A DNA stretch of 64,000 nt. It comes from Polaromonas sp. GTDB taxonomy: Bacteria; Pseudomonadota; Gammaproteobacteria; Burkholderiales; Burkholderiaceae_C. Location of the stretch: positions 248,001 to 312,000 of the forward strand of contig JAAFIP010000002.1 of NCBI GenBank assembly GCA_013297865.1. The letters run 5' to 3'. Every line of letters starts with the position of its first letter. Position 1 is the stretch's first letter. A program made the position numbers and the translations under genes. Below are positions 7,877 through 15,613 of the stretch, piece by piece. The notes below the pieces were generated by a model, which was not told where the DNA came from, did no database searches, and saw only the letters and a list, made by a program, of their open reading frames with translations.

Positions 7877-8299
7877 ATGCTAGTTCGTACTCTAGCCCTT
7901 GCAGCAGCTATGACCTCACCTGTTGCCTTTGCGCAAGCTTTCGATTGGACGATGCTACAAGGTCAGTGGGCAGAAAGTGCGAAAAACCAGTTTGGCTGTC
8001 GCAAGGACAATGTTCATCATCGGTTTGAGGTCAGCGCTGACAGAAAATCGCTGACGTTCAAATTTGATCGAAAATGGGAAATTCGTACTGGCAAAGAGGT
8101 TGAACAGTACTCGGCAGCGATCAAGAAGGCAGAAACCAATATGCTGGTTATCAGCTATGGCTCAGAACTTGGCGAAATGCCAGCAGACACGAAAGAATGG
8201 GAGTTGCGGTTTATTGGTCCAGGTACCTACCGCTGGCGCTTAATGTCTTGGCCTGAGGGGCAATATAACAATGTAATTGGTGTCAGATGCGGGGCATAG
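7877..8299 (+). CDS. exported hypothetical protein
   Basis: I chose the start giving MLVRTLALAAAMTSPVAFAQ, a good Sec signal peptide with a cleavage site near AFAQA. This leaves a mature protein of about 120 residues. A longer frame begins at 7697 but overlaps the preceding gene and has no signal. The mature part has GCRKDN, alternating strands (RFEVSADRKSLTFKF) and ends with GVRCGA. Its two Cys, one near each end, could form a disulfide, as in small periplasmic beta-sandwich or lipocalin-like proteins. I recognise no named family. Confidence 0.55.
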   Translation: MLVRTLALAAAMTSPVAFAQAFDWTMLQGQWAESAKNQFGCRKDNVHHRFEVSADRKSLTFKFDRKWEIRTGKEVEQYSAAIKKAETNMLVISYGSELGEMPADTKEWELRFIGPGTYRWRLMSWPEGQYNNVIGVRCGA

Positions 8300-8357
8300 C
8301 GAGGTATGACCTTGAAACGGTGAACACACTCAAGCATCATCCCCTTATGTCTACCGA

Positions 8358-8550
8358 GTGCAGCGCGCCTCGCTGCAGTTTTTCATCCCTACCACGCTTA
8401 ACTACCGCTTTGCTGGGTTGGTGGGCTTTTAGAGCGTTAAACCGGACGAGGCTGCTTTACAAATTTTGCCGTGCCTGCTCATAATCACCGTACATGGCGA
8501 CAACTCAATAAATGCAATTGTGCATTTTGAAATTGTTTCTGTCATGTTAT
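8358..8550 (+). repeat. duplicated leader region, copy B
   Basis: The counterpart of the leader at 7174-7368, including a truncated right half of the GCGCGTGTTT palindromic element (GCGCGCCTCGCTGCAGTTTT). It ends within the 5' part of the next membrane protein gene. Confidence 0.8.
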
Positions 8551-8882
8551 TTGACCGTTTCACATACCAATACTTAAGAGCAATGGACTTCTCGCCAATC
8601 ATAGCTTGGTCTGCGCCGTTGGTAGGCATAGTGTTTGCTGGCCTATTCGGGGCTTCGCGCGCCAAATTTGACACCAAATCAATTTGGGGCGCAGCGTTAC
8701 TGACTGCCCTCGGGATTGGCTTCACTCTGATGCTGGTGCAAGTATTTTTACATAGCTTTTGTGTAGAAATGAAGGGCTGCGTCAATCGCGGGGACGTCAA
8801 CATGGGTTACTGGTTCCAGTCAATTTTTGCCATTCCAATCTACTGGTTGGTTTCTGTAAGCGTTTGGCAGATGAAGCAATGA
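8544..8882 (+). CDS. small membrane protein, unknown function
   Basis: From the ATG at 8544 the product has 112 residues. An internal ATG at 8583 (MDFSPIIAW), preceded by AAGAG, is an equally good or better start. Three hydrophobic segments are visible (SPIIAWSAPLVGIVFAGLFG; WGAALLTALGIGFTLMLVQV; WFQSIFAIPIYWLVSVSVW), with a loop between the second and third holding two Cys. No family is recognised. The gene follows copy B of the duplicated leader, as the 121-residue membrane protein follows copy A. Confidence 0.45.
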   Translation: MLFDRFTYQYLRAMDFSPIIAWSAPLVGIVFAGLFGASRAKFDTKSIWGAALLTALGIGFTLMLVQVFLHSFCVEMKGCVNRGDVNMGYWFQSIFAIPIYWLVSVSVWQMKQ

Positions 8883-8962
8883 AAATGGTCTTTAACATAT
8901 TGGCAAAGGAGCGATTGTTTTCGGTGCTCCCTTGCCTCGGACGTTAGACGCCACAACTAGCT

Positions 8963-9592
8963 ATGACAGATCCGCTTTTTCTAGCAGTTGCGAGGACAGC
9001 CCTGTCTTCAGCGACTAAGTTGGTGGGCTTTGCTTACGAGTGGTTCCGTCGTCCCACTGTCAGCTACAAGCGTGCGCCAAAGAACCTTTTTACTCACATC
9101 AAACCTGGCACTTCCGTGGCACGCGTGAAGGAACTGCTTGGTCCTCCCCATCAAGAAACTGACGGACAGTATCGCTATGCCTTCAGCGAAGCATGCGTGC
9201 AAGTTGACTCCACCGACAAAACCACAGTCGACTCGGTTTCTGTCGGTCTACGGGGTATCACTCGTCGCAATCGCTTCCACGTCTGGCCAATAAATAATCT
9301 TCTTCTGGGTAAGACTACTTTTGCATCCATCATAGACGCGAGCGACAAAGTTATCTTTGATTATTCCTCAAAGTTCTACCACTTCTATGTCTTTAAGTAC
9401 TACGGTTTTTCTGGCCACTATTGGAACTATGCCCTTGGATATCTCGAATGCCCAGGCGTGTCTCCAGATGGGTATCACTGGTCGCCGGATACTCAATCGC
9501 GCCATGAGATACCGAGAAAATTGATATTTAACTGGGCGTGTGTGACGCGTTTAGAAGAGCCACCTTTATTTAACCACTATGGATTCCTATGA
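8963..9592 (+). CDS. hypothetical protein, 209 residues
   Basis: No family is recognised. After an N-terminal, possibly amphipathic or membrane-touching segment (about 5-27) comes IKPGTSVARVKELLGPPH. This resembles the repeating 'G-x-T/S-x-x-x-V-x-x-x-L-G-x-P' element of BamE/SmpA-like small folds. The remainder is rich in Tyr, Phe and His (FYHFYVFKYYGFSGHYWNY). It may bind a ligand or be associated with the membrane. The gene is AT-rich and lies in the accessory stretch, with no clear operon partner. Confidence 0.5.
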   Translation: MTDPLFLAVARTALSSATKLVGFAYEWFRRPTVSYKRAPKNLFTHIKPGTSVARVKELLGPPHQETDGQYRYAFSEACVQVDSTDKTTVDSVSVGLRGITRRNRFHVWPINNLLLGKTTFASIIDASDKVIFDYSSKFYHFYVFKYYGFSGHYWNYALGYLECPGVSPDGYHWSPDTQSRHEIPRKLIFNWACVTRLEEPPLFNHYGFL

Positions 9593-9644
9593 CACCTAAG
9601 CCGTGCGGGCACCGTAAGAGCAGGGTGTCTTTAAACTTTATCTT

Positions 9645-10169
9645 ATGTTGCTCGCAATGACTCGTAGGAATCGAGTGCGCAAGGTCGTCATCTTGTGTAG
9701 CCATTTCCTTCGCAATCTCGCGTACTACCGAGCCGGCTGGCGCCATTCCATTCCACGCCGAACCACTCAGTTCTGGGTCACAGCTAACGGCAACTTTCTT
9801 GACCACTGCGTCCTTGATTGGTGCAAGCTTTTCGCCGACGTTCGCGGCAAGCACCATTGGCGCAAGGTCGTCACTGACCACGACGCATTCCTGGCGAGTA
9901 TGCTTGCTGTACTGAGAATGAACTCGGACGATTTCGACGCGTATATCAATGAAATGCAAACGTACAGGGACAAGTTCGTCGCACATTTAGACTTAGAAAA
10001 CGTCATGTACCCCCCGCGGCTTCGGCTCGCACGTCGTAGCGCGTCCTACCTGTACGACTACGTACTATTGCATGAGGATGACGATGGATTTTTCCCCGAG
10101 GGTCCTCTTACTGCGGCACGGTTTTATCGACTCTTTGCGAACGAAGGCAGAGGAGTTTATGCCGTATGA
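9645..10169 (+). CDS. HEPN-like hypothetical protein
   Basis: The 174-residue (or, from the ATG at 9657, 170-residue) helical protein contains YRDKFVAHLD. This matches the R-x4-6-H motif of HEPN-domain RNases and related domains, within a long helical context (NFLDHCVLDWCKLF, then MLAVLRMNSDDFDAYINEMQ). HEPN proteins are frequent in abortive-infection and toxin-antitoxin systems. No MNT-type nucleotidyltransferase antitoxin lies next to it. The motif makes the fold plausible; an RNase activity is inference. Confidence 0.45.
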   Translation: MLLAMTRRNRVRKVVILCSHFLRNLAYYRAGWRHSIPRRTTQFWVTANGNFLDHCVLDWCKLFADVRGKHHWRKVVTDHDAFLASMLAVLRMNSDDFDAYINEMQTYRDKFVAHLDLENVMYPPRLRLARRSASYLYDYVLLHEDDDGFFPEGPLTAARFYRLFANEGRGVYAV

Positions 10170-10276
10170 GAACGCGGCACAACATGTCAATCGATGCGCG
10201 CCCACAGCAACAGCAGATGGCTTTGCCACTCTTTTTGGTAGTCCACTTGTATTCACGTTAAGTATTACGCACGCTC

Positions 10277-10792
10277 ATGCCCCGATACGTCGCATTGCTT
10301 CGCGGAGTGAGTCCGCAAAACGCAAAGATGCCTGAACTCAAGGCTTGCTTTGAGTTAGCGGGCTTCACGAGTGTGCGCACTGTCTTGTCGAGCGGCAACG
10401 TGGTTTTCGATTCGGTAATTACCGATCAAGCGGCAATTGAGACGGCGGCTGAGCAAGCGATGGAAAAAAGCTTGAATCGGTCCTTCTACCCGATCGTCAG
10501 GGCGGTCACTGAGCTTGAGAGCATTTTGGCCTCTGATCCCTACACTGAGCATGGCATTCCAACTGATGCGAAGCGGGTCGTCAGCTTCTTTCGCCAGGCA
10601 CCCATTCCCCGGGTCTCTTTGCCGCTGGCTCAGGACATGGCATCCGTGTTCTTGGTTCGCGGGCGCGAGGCTTTTACGGCGTACAAGCCCGTGGACAAGG
10701 GGCCTGTGTTCATGGTACTGATCGAGAAGGCGTTTGGAAAAGAGGTGACCACGCGCACTCTTGATACAGTGGCAAAGTGTGCAGCAGCGTAA
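10277..10792 (+). CDS. DUF1697 family protein
   Basis: The 171-residue protein opens with MPRYVALLRGVSPQNAKMPE and continues ELKACFELAGFTSVRTVLSSGNVVF, the signature of DUF1697 (usually about 170-180 residues). In the family the loop after LRG is often INVGG; here it is VSPQN. Function is unknown; family members are cytoplasmic and usually monocistronic. Composition is nearer to that of the core genes than to the AT-rich genes upstream. Confidence 0.88.
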   Translation: MPRYVALLRGVSPQNAKMPELKACFELAGFTSVRTVLSSGNVVFDSVITDQAAIETAAEQAMEKSLNRSFYPIVRAVTELESILASDPYTEHGIPTDAKRVVSFFRQAPIPRVSLPLAQDMASVFLVRGREAFTAYKPVDKGPVFMVLIEKAFGKEVTTRTLDTVAKCAAA

Positions 10793-10891
10793 TCTGAGGC
10801 GGGATCAAATATGCCTCAGGGTGACAAAAGCGTTTGCATCACCAATACGCCAAGGACACGCGGGCTGTTCAGCATGCAAAGAGCAATGTGA

Positions 10892-11012
10892 CAGGGTGGG
10901 TTTGTCCCGATGAAAATTTTGGAGAAAGGCGCGCGGTGCATGCGCTGGCCTTGCATTACCGAAGTTCGCGCGTGTTTTCGTAAAAATTTTGGCGAAAGGG
11001 ATAACCCGCCCT
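10892..11012 (+). repeat. 120-bp palindromic element, GCGCGTGTTT family, copy 3
   Basis: It occupies the gene gap 10793-11069. The arms CAGGGTGGGTTTGTCCC and GGGATAACCCGCCCTG are complementary to each other yet different from the arms of the other copies. The interior carries GATGAAAATTTT, AAAGGCGCGCGGTGCATG and CGCGCGTGTTTTCG. Confidence 0.75.
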
Positions 11013-11069
11013 GAATCCAACTGACCGGATATAACGGCCAGCCAAGTGACCAACTAGCAAAGGCAAAAG

Positions 11070-12038
11070 TCAATCCGCCTTAATCCCATTGTCCCGCACC
11101 ACCTTAGCCCAAATCTCCATCTGCTTGTCAATAAACCCACGAGCGACTTCAGGCGAACCGCCTACGATGTCGATGCCTTGTGCGTCGAGCTTTTTGGCGA
11201 TGTCGGCGTTCTTGAGGGCTTTGTTGACCTCTTCGTTCATGCGTTTCAAGATTTCGGGTGGGGTTTTGGCGGGGGCGAGGATGGCCCACCAGGCGGGGGC
11301 TTCAAAGCCTGCGATGCCGCTCTCGGCCATGGTGGGCACATTGGGCAGATCGGGGCTGCGTTTGCTGGTGGTGACCACCAGGGGGCGCATACGGCCGCTG
11401 TCGATGTGCGGCTTGGTCACAAACACCGAGCCAATGGACAGCGGCACATGGCCTGCCACGGCGTCGTTCATCAGCGGGCCGCCGCCTTTGTAGGGGATGT
11501 GCTGCCAGTCCAGGCTGTTGTTCTTGCCGATCAGGGCCATGGCCAGATGGCCCAGCGAGCCGCTGCCGATGCTGCCGTAGCTCACGTTCTTTTTGGCTTT
11601 AGCCGCGGTCACCACATCGGCAAAGCTTTTAAATTCGCTGCCCACATGGGTGGCCAGCACCATCGGCGCGGTGCCGATCAGGGCGATCGGCTCGAGGTCT
11701 TTGCGGGTGTCAAAGCTCATGTTGGCGATCAGTGCCGGGTTGACCGCGTGGGTGTCAAACACCACGGCAAAGGTGTAGCCATCGGCGGCAGCCTGCGCTA
11801 CCTGCGCGGTGCCAATGGCGCCTGATGCACCGCCTTTGTTCTCCACAATTACGCTCTGGCCCAGCTGCGCCTGCAGTGGGATCGACAAAATGCGTGCAAC
11901 CTGGTCTACCGAGCCGCCGGGCGGGAAGACGGCCACCAGTTTGATGGGCTGTTTGCTGGGCCAGGCCTGGGCTAGGGCGCTGTGGGGAGCCAGGGCGGTG
12001 GCGCTGAGTGCGGCGGCCAGTAGCCAGGAGATTTTCAT
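11070..12038 (-). CDS. Bug/TctC-type periplasmic solute-binding protein
   Basis: The 322-residue protein has a signal peptide (MKISWLLAAALSATALAP...ALAQA). The TctC/Bug signature follows: WPSKQPIKLVAVFPPGGSVD, then VVENKGGASGAIG, then YGSIGSGSLGHLA and HIPYKGGGP. Such proteins bind carboxylates in the periplasm and feed tripartite tricarboxylate transporters or two-component systems; the ligand cannot be inferred. No TctA/TctB genes are next to it, which is usual for the expanded Bug family in Burkholderiales. It lies 32 bp downstream of an SDR gene on the same strand, probably in one operon. Confidence 0.9.
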   Translation of the reverse strand: MKISWLLAAALSATALAPHSALAQAWPSKQPIKLVAVFPPGGSVDQVARILSIPLQAQLGQSVIVENKGGASGAIGTAQVAQAAADGYTFAVVFDTHAVNPALIANMSFDTRKDLEPIALIGTAPMVLATHVGSEFKSFADVVTAAKAKKNVSYGSIGSGSLGHLAMALIGKNNSLDWQHIPYKGGGPLMNDAVAGHVPLSIGSVFVTKPHIDSGRMRPLVVTTSKRSPDLPNVPTMAESGIAGFEAPAWWAILAPAKTPPEILKRMNEEVNKALKNADIAKKLDAQGIDIVGGSPEVARGFIDKQMEIWAKVVRDNGIKAD

Positions 12039-12070
12039 GGGGTTGTCCTTGTTGTCATGATTTTGAAAGC

Positions 12071-13051
12071 TCAGATTTTACGGATCCACTTTTGCTGCAT
12101 CCAGCGGACAAACCCGCGCGCCATGCGGTTGTCGGTGATCATTGATCCGCGCTGCAGCACCTTGGGCGTTTGCGCCAGGTGGAAGCCGTCAAACTTGTCG
12201 TTGCTGCCGCCCATGCCTACCAGCGGCCAGTGGCGCCGGGCCGTGGGCGCTGCACCGTCGATGCGCAGGCAGGTGCCGCTGACAAAGGCGGCCGCGGGCG
12301 ACAGCAGATAGCAGATGGCGCTGGAGACCTCGCTCTCGGTGCCCAGGCGCTGCAGGGGCACGTTTTCGTGGATGCGGCGGATCAGCGGGCTCATGATGGG
12401 CGGGTATTTGTCCATGCCGCTGGTGGCGATAAAGCCGGGGGCTACGGCATTGCAGCGCACGGGGGCCCACTCCAGGGCCATCGTCTCGGTGAGCGAGAGC
12501 ATGCCCGCCCGCGCAGCCCCGCTGTGGCCCATGCCCGGCACAGCGCCCTGAATATCCATGATGATGTTGACCACAGCCCCGCTTTTCTGCGCGCGCATGG
12601 CCTGGTTGTAGCACTCGCGCGCCATGAGGAAACCGCCGGTCAGGTTGCTGCGTACCACGGCGTCAAAGCCTTTGGCGCTGATGCGGTGCAAAGGGCTGGG
12701 AAACTGCCCACCCGCGTTGTTGACCAGGCCATCAATGCGCCCAAACTGCGCCACGATCTCGCCCACCACGGCTTTGACGCGCTCTTCATCGCGAATGTCG
12801 GCTGCATAGCACGCTGCCAAGCCCTGCGCCTGGGCGATCTCAGCCTCCACCGTGCGCAGCTTCTCCAGCGTGCGCCCCACCAGCACCACCTGGGCGCCCA
12901 GCGCGGCCAGCTCGTGTGCTGTGCAGCGGCCCATGCCGGAGCCTGCGCCAGTGACTACGATGACCTGGCCCTGGAACAGGCCGGGGCGGAAAATGCTCTG
13001 ATAGCGCTGGGCTGCGGATAGGCTGGGGGAGGGGGTAGGACTTGGCTGCAT
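12071..13051 (-). CDS. short-chain dehydrogenase/reductase, PECR/DECR-like, atypical active site
   Basis: The 326-residue protein has a Rossmann N terminus (VTGAGSGMG) and NNAGG. The usual YxxxK segment is replaced by GHSGAARAGM, with Ser and Arg at the aligned Tyr and Lys positions, and the usual catalytic Ser position is also changed (NIIMDIQG). The HSGAARAG form is known in peroxisomal trans-2-enoyl-CoA reductase (PECR)-like and dienoyl-CoA reductase-like SDRs, which suggests an acyl-CoA substrate. The C-terminal extension of about 60 residues after CLRIDGAAP is unusual. It lies upstream of a Bug binding protein, with which it may form a catabolic operon. Confidence 0.8.
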   Translation of the reverse strand: MQPSPTPSPSLSAAQRYQSIFRPGLFQGQVIVVTGAGSGMGRCTAHELAALGAQVVLVGRTLEKLRTVEAEIAQAQGLAACYAADIRDEERVKAVVGEIVAQFGRIDGLVNNAGGQFPSPLHRISAKGFDAVVRSNLTGGFLMARECYNQAMRAQKSGAVVNIIMDIQGAVPGMGHSGAARAGMLSLTETMALEWAPVRCNAVAPGFIATSGMDKYPPIMSPLIRRIHENVPLQRLGTESEVSSAICYLLSPAAAFVSGTCLRIDGAAPTARRHWPLVGMGGSNDKFDGFHLAQTPKVLQRGSMITDNRMARGFVRWMQQKWIRKI

Positions 13052-13200
13052 AGTGTTGGTTATGGTCGGGTTAGCAGGCTTGGGCAGGTCTGAATCAAGA
13101 TGGTCGCATGTCTTTCGCGTGCCAGGCCTGAGAGCCTGCAGAATCGGGAAAATAGCGAATGTTGCGCATAAAATTCTGTAACGTGATGTAATCTCCTATT

Positions 13201-14967
13201 ATGGTGCGATCTATAACCCTTCTATACCCCCTGCGCGAGCCAGCGCCCCTGCTGCCAGCCGCGACAGTGCTGCTACTGCGCGATACGCCGCAGGGCATCG
13301 AAGTGCTCATGACTCGCCGCTCCCTGAAGGCCAGTTTTGCGCCGGGTGCCTATGTGTTTCCGGGCGGCGGTATTGAAGATGCAGATAGAAAACAGGCGCT
13401 AGGCCAATCAAATATCGCGGGAGCAGCTACATATTCGATAGCAAGACGCCCCGGTCAAACGCATATGCGCTGCGCCACGGCACTGGCCGCCATCCGCGAA
13501 AGCTTTGAAGAGCTGGGCATTTTGCTGGCCCGCAAAGCGGATGGTGCATGGTGTGGACAGGCGGACGTGGACGCGCTCAGCCGCAGTGCGCCGTTTTATG
13601 AGCAGATGCAGGCCAAGGGCTACACCATGGCAGCCAATGAGGTGTATTTTCTGGCCCACTGGATCACCGACCGTGATCTGCCCAAGCGTTTTGATGTGCC
13701 TTTTTTGGTGGCGCGCATGCCGCCAGGCCAGGCCCCGTTGGCTGACGATGCCGAGCAGTTTGCGCCCGAATGGGTGCGCCCCGCAGACGCGCTGGCGCGC
13801 CATGCCGTGGGCCATTTCTTCATGATTTTTCCTACGGTGCGCACGCTCGAGCGCCTGCAGGCCTACCCGAATGTCGATGCCGTGCTGAGCGCCTGTGCAG
13901 GCGACAAGCCGCTGTGGACCAGCTGCCCGCGTGCGGGCCTGCTGGCGGGCAAGGAAGCGCGCTGCATGGAGCACGAAGGGCCGTTTGGCGAGCTGGCCAT
14001 GGTCTGCCCAGATGGGCAGATCAGGCACACGCTGGACTGGCAGCATGCCAAGCCTGTGCCCCTGCTGCGCCATGTCATGCGCCTGACAGCGCCCAACCCC
14101 GGCATGATGACCGGGCCAGGCACCAACACCTATATCGTGGGCACGCCAGACACCGGCTATGTGGTGATTGACCCCGGTCCTAACGACAGTGCGCATATCC
14201 GCCGCATCATCGAGGCTACCGAGGGCGACATCAACGCCATCGTCTGCACCCACTCACACCCCGACCATTCGCCTGCAGCCTATCCCCTGCGCGCCATGGT
14301 GATGGAGGCGACCAACACCGTGCCAGGCGAGCTGATGGGCGAATATGCCAGCCTGATGTGCCCCGTGCTGGGCCTGCCCAGCGCAGCCACGGCACGCGAG
14401 ACAGCCCATTTTGAGCCAGACATCACGCTACAGAATTATGAGCTGCTCTCGCAATATTTCAGAGGCTCTGGGGATGAAAATGCACTCCAGATCACCCTGC
14501 AGGTGGTGCACACGCCGGGTCACGCGGCCAACCACCTGTGCCTGGTGCTGCAGGAAGATGGCCTGCTCTTTAGCGGCGACCATGTTCTCAACGGCAGCAC
14601 CACGGTGATCGACCCTCCTGATGGCGACATGACCGACTACCTGGCCTCGCTGGACCTGCTGGCTGCGGCCTGCGATGCGCACACTGTGGACTTCATTCTG
14701 CCAGCCCACGGCTATGTGCTGACCCATTGCCTGGGCGCAGACCACAATGGGGGTGCGCGCCGCGCAATTGAGGCCCTGAAGGCGCACCGACTGCAGCGCG
14801 AGGCCAAGGTGATTGCTGCCATGCGCGCCAAGCCGGGTGCCAGTGTGCAGGACCTGGTGCCGCTGGCGTATGCCGATGTGTCGCCCCAGCTATGGCCTGT
14901 GGCTGCGCGCTCACTGACGGCGCATATGCAGCGCATCGAGGCGCAGGGCCTGCTGGTGGGAGCCTAA
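13201..14967 (+). CDS. NUDIX hydrolase - metallo-beta-lactamase fusion protein
   Basis: The 588-residue protein joins two hydrolase domains. Residues about 15-260 form a NUDIX domain of the long-insert type (FPGGGIEDAD at 53-62 and RESFEELG at 99-106). Residues about 290-588 form an MBL domain of the LACTB2 type: THSHPDH at 350-356, HTPGHAANH, SGDHV and PAHG, all metal ligands present. An interspersed element encodes LGQSNIAGAAT between the two halves of the Nudix box (about 65-81). A degenerate copy may encode ELLSQYF before HTPGH. Start choice: the first ATG, 12 bp after the run TAATCTCC. Substrates are unknown; nucleotide-linked acyl or RNA substrates are plausible from the two families. 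It converges with the DsbA-like gene. Confidence 0.88.
   Translation: MVRSITLLYPLREPAPLLPAATVLLLRDTPQGIEVLMTRRSLKASFAPGAYVFPGGGIEDADRKQALGQSNIAGAATYSIARRPGQTHMRCATALAAIRESFEELGILLARKADGAWCGQADVDALSRSAPFYEQMQAKGYTMAANEVYFLAHWITDRDLPKRFDVPFLVARMPPGQAPLADDAEQFAPEWVRPADALARHAVGHFFMIFPTVRTLERLQAYPNVDAVLSACAGDKPLWTSCPRAGLLAGKEARCMEHEGPFGELAMVCPDGQIRHTLDWQHAKPVPLLRHVMRLTAPNPGMMTGPGTNTYIVGTPDTGYVVIDPGPNDSAHIRRIIEATEGDINAIVCTHSHPDHSPAAYPLRAMVMEATNTVPGELMGEYASLMCPVLGLPSAATARETAHFEPDITLQNYELLSQYFRGSGDENALQITLQVVHTPGHAANHLCLVLQEDGLLFSGDHVLNGSTTVIDPPDGDMTDYLASLDLLAAACDAHTVDFILPAHGYVLTHCLGADHNGGARRAIEALKAHRLQREAKVIAAMRAKPGASVQDLVPLAYADVSPQLWPVAARSLTAHMQRIEAQGLLVGA
13395..13442 (+). repeat. AGCTGCTCCC element, copy 4 (in frame inside the NUDIX domain)
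   Basis: GGCCAATCAAATATCGCGGG then AGCAGCTACATATTCGATAG. The variable codon is TCA (Ser), and the peptide is GQSNIAGAATYSI. It lies between the two halves of the Nudix box. Confidence 0.88.
14428..14470 (-). repeat. possible degenerate AGCTGCTCCC element in the MBL domain
   Basis: AGAATTATGAGCTGCTCTCG followed by CAATATTTCAGAGGCTCTGG matches the reverse orientation of the element at AGCTGCTC, CGC and ATATT, with substitutions elsewhere. It falls in a loop just before the HTPGH metal-binding motif. The match is partial and could be chance. Confidence 0.4.
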
Positions 14968-15602
14968 GCCAAGGCCTGCGCCATCGCCGCCAGCAGCTGC
15001 TCTGCGGGTTGCGCGCCAGAAACACCTACCTTGCGGTTGAAGATAAAAAAGGGCACGCCGCTGATGCCCAGCTCGCGCAGTTGGGCATCCTGCTGCGCAA
15101 TGCGCTCCAGCGCAGCCGTATCCTGCAAGCGTGCCACCACCGCCTCCACCGGCACGCCACAGCGGGTGGCAATGCCGCCCAGACTGGCATCGTCAGTCAG
15201 GTCCGCGCCATCGCAGAAGTATGCGTGCATCAAAGCCTCTTTCACCTGGGGCTGCAGGCCAAACTGCGCCGCCAGATCGACCAGGGCATGGGCCTTGATG
15301 GTGTTGGGCTGGCGCGCAATGCTGTCAAAAGCAAACGGGATGTCTACAGCCTCGCCTGCGGTGCGCACGCGCTCATACACCTCGTGGGCAGGGCGGCCGA
15401 ACTTGCGCTGGACATAGTCCTGGCGCGACATGCCCTCGGCGGGCATATCAGGGTTGAGTTGAAAAGGCAGCCAGCTGAGCGTGGGCGCTGGCGCGTTGGG
15501 GTATTGGTCGGCGAACATCTCCAGCGCCTGCTCGAGATGGCGCTTGCCGATATAGCACCAGGGGCAGACGATGTCGCTGGCAATGTCGATATGCAGTTCC
15601 AT
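14964..15602 (-). CDS. DsbA family oxidoreductase, FrnE-like
   Basis: The 212-residue protein starts MELHIDIASDIVCPWCYIGK: a thioredoxin-fold beta strand with a CPWC active site, no signal peptide, and the long helical insert of the DsbA family. WCYIGKRHLEQAL and the later GISGVPFFIFNRK (cis-Pro loop) match FrnE-like cytoplasmic DsbA proteins and 2-hydroxychromene-2-carboxylate isomerase relatives. The probable role is thiol-disulfide exchange in the cytoplasm. The end overlaps the convergent fusion gene by 4 bp, and lysS lies 11 bp upstream on the same strand. Confidence 0.88.
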   Translation of the reverse strand: MELHIDIASDIVCPWCYIGKRHLEQALEMFADQYPNAPAPTLSWLPFQLNPDMPAEGMSRQDYVQRKFGRPAHEVYERVRTAGEAVDIPFAFDSIARQPNTIKAHALVDLAAQFGLQPQVKEALMHAYFCDGADLTDDASLGGIATRCGVPVEAVVARLQDTAALERIAQQDAQLRELGISGVPFFIFNRKVGVSGAQPAEQLLAAMAQALA

Positions 15603-15613
15603 GGGACGTACGC

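Noticed and set aside
8370-10270. GTTRRRY-like heptamers (GTTAAAC at about 8438, GTTAGAC at 8944, GTTAAGT at 10257) suggesting integron attC sites in the accessory stretch
   Set aside because: No matching RYYYAAC partners with the palindromic L and R arms expected of attC, and no integrase; chance matches are likely.
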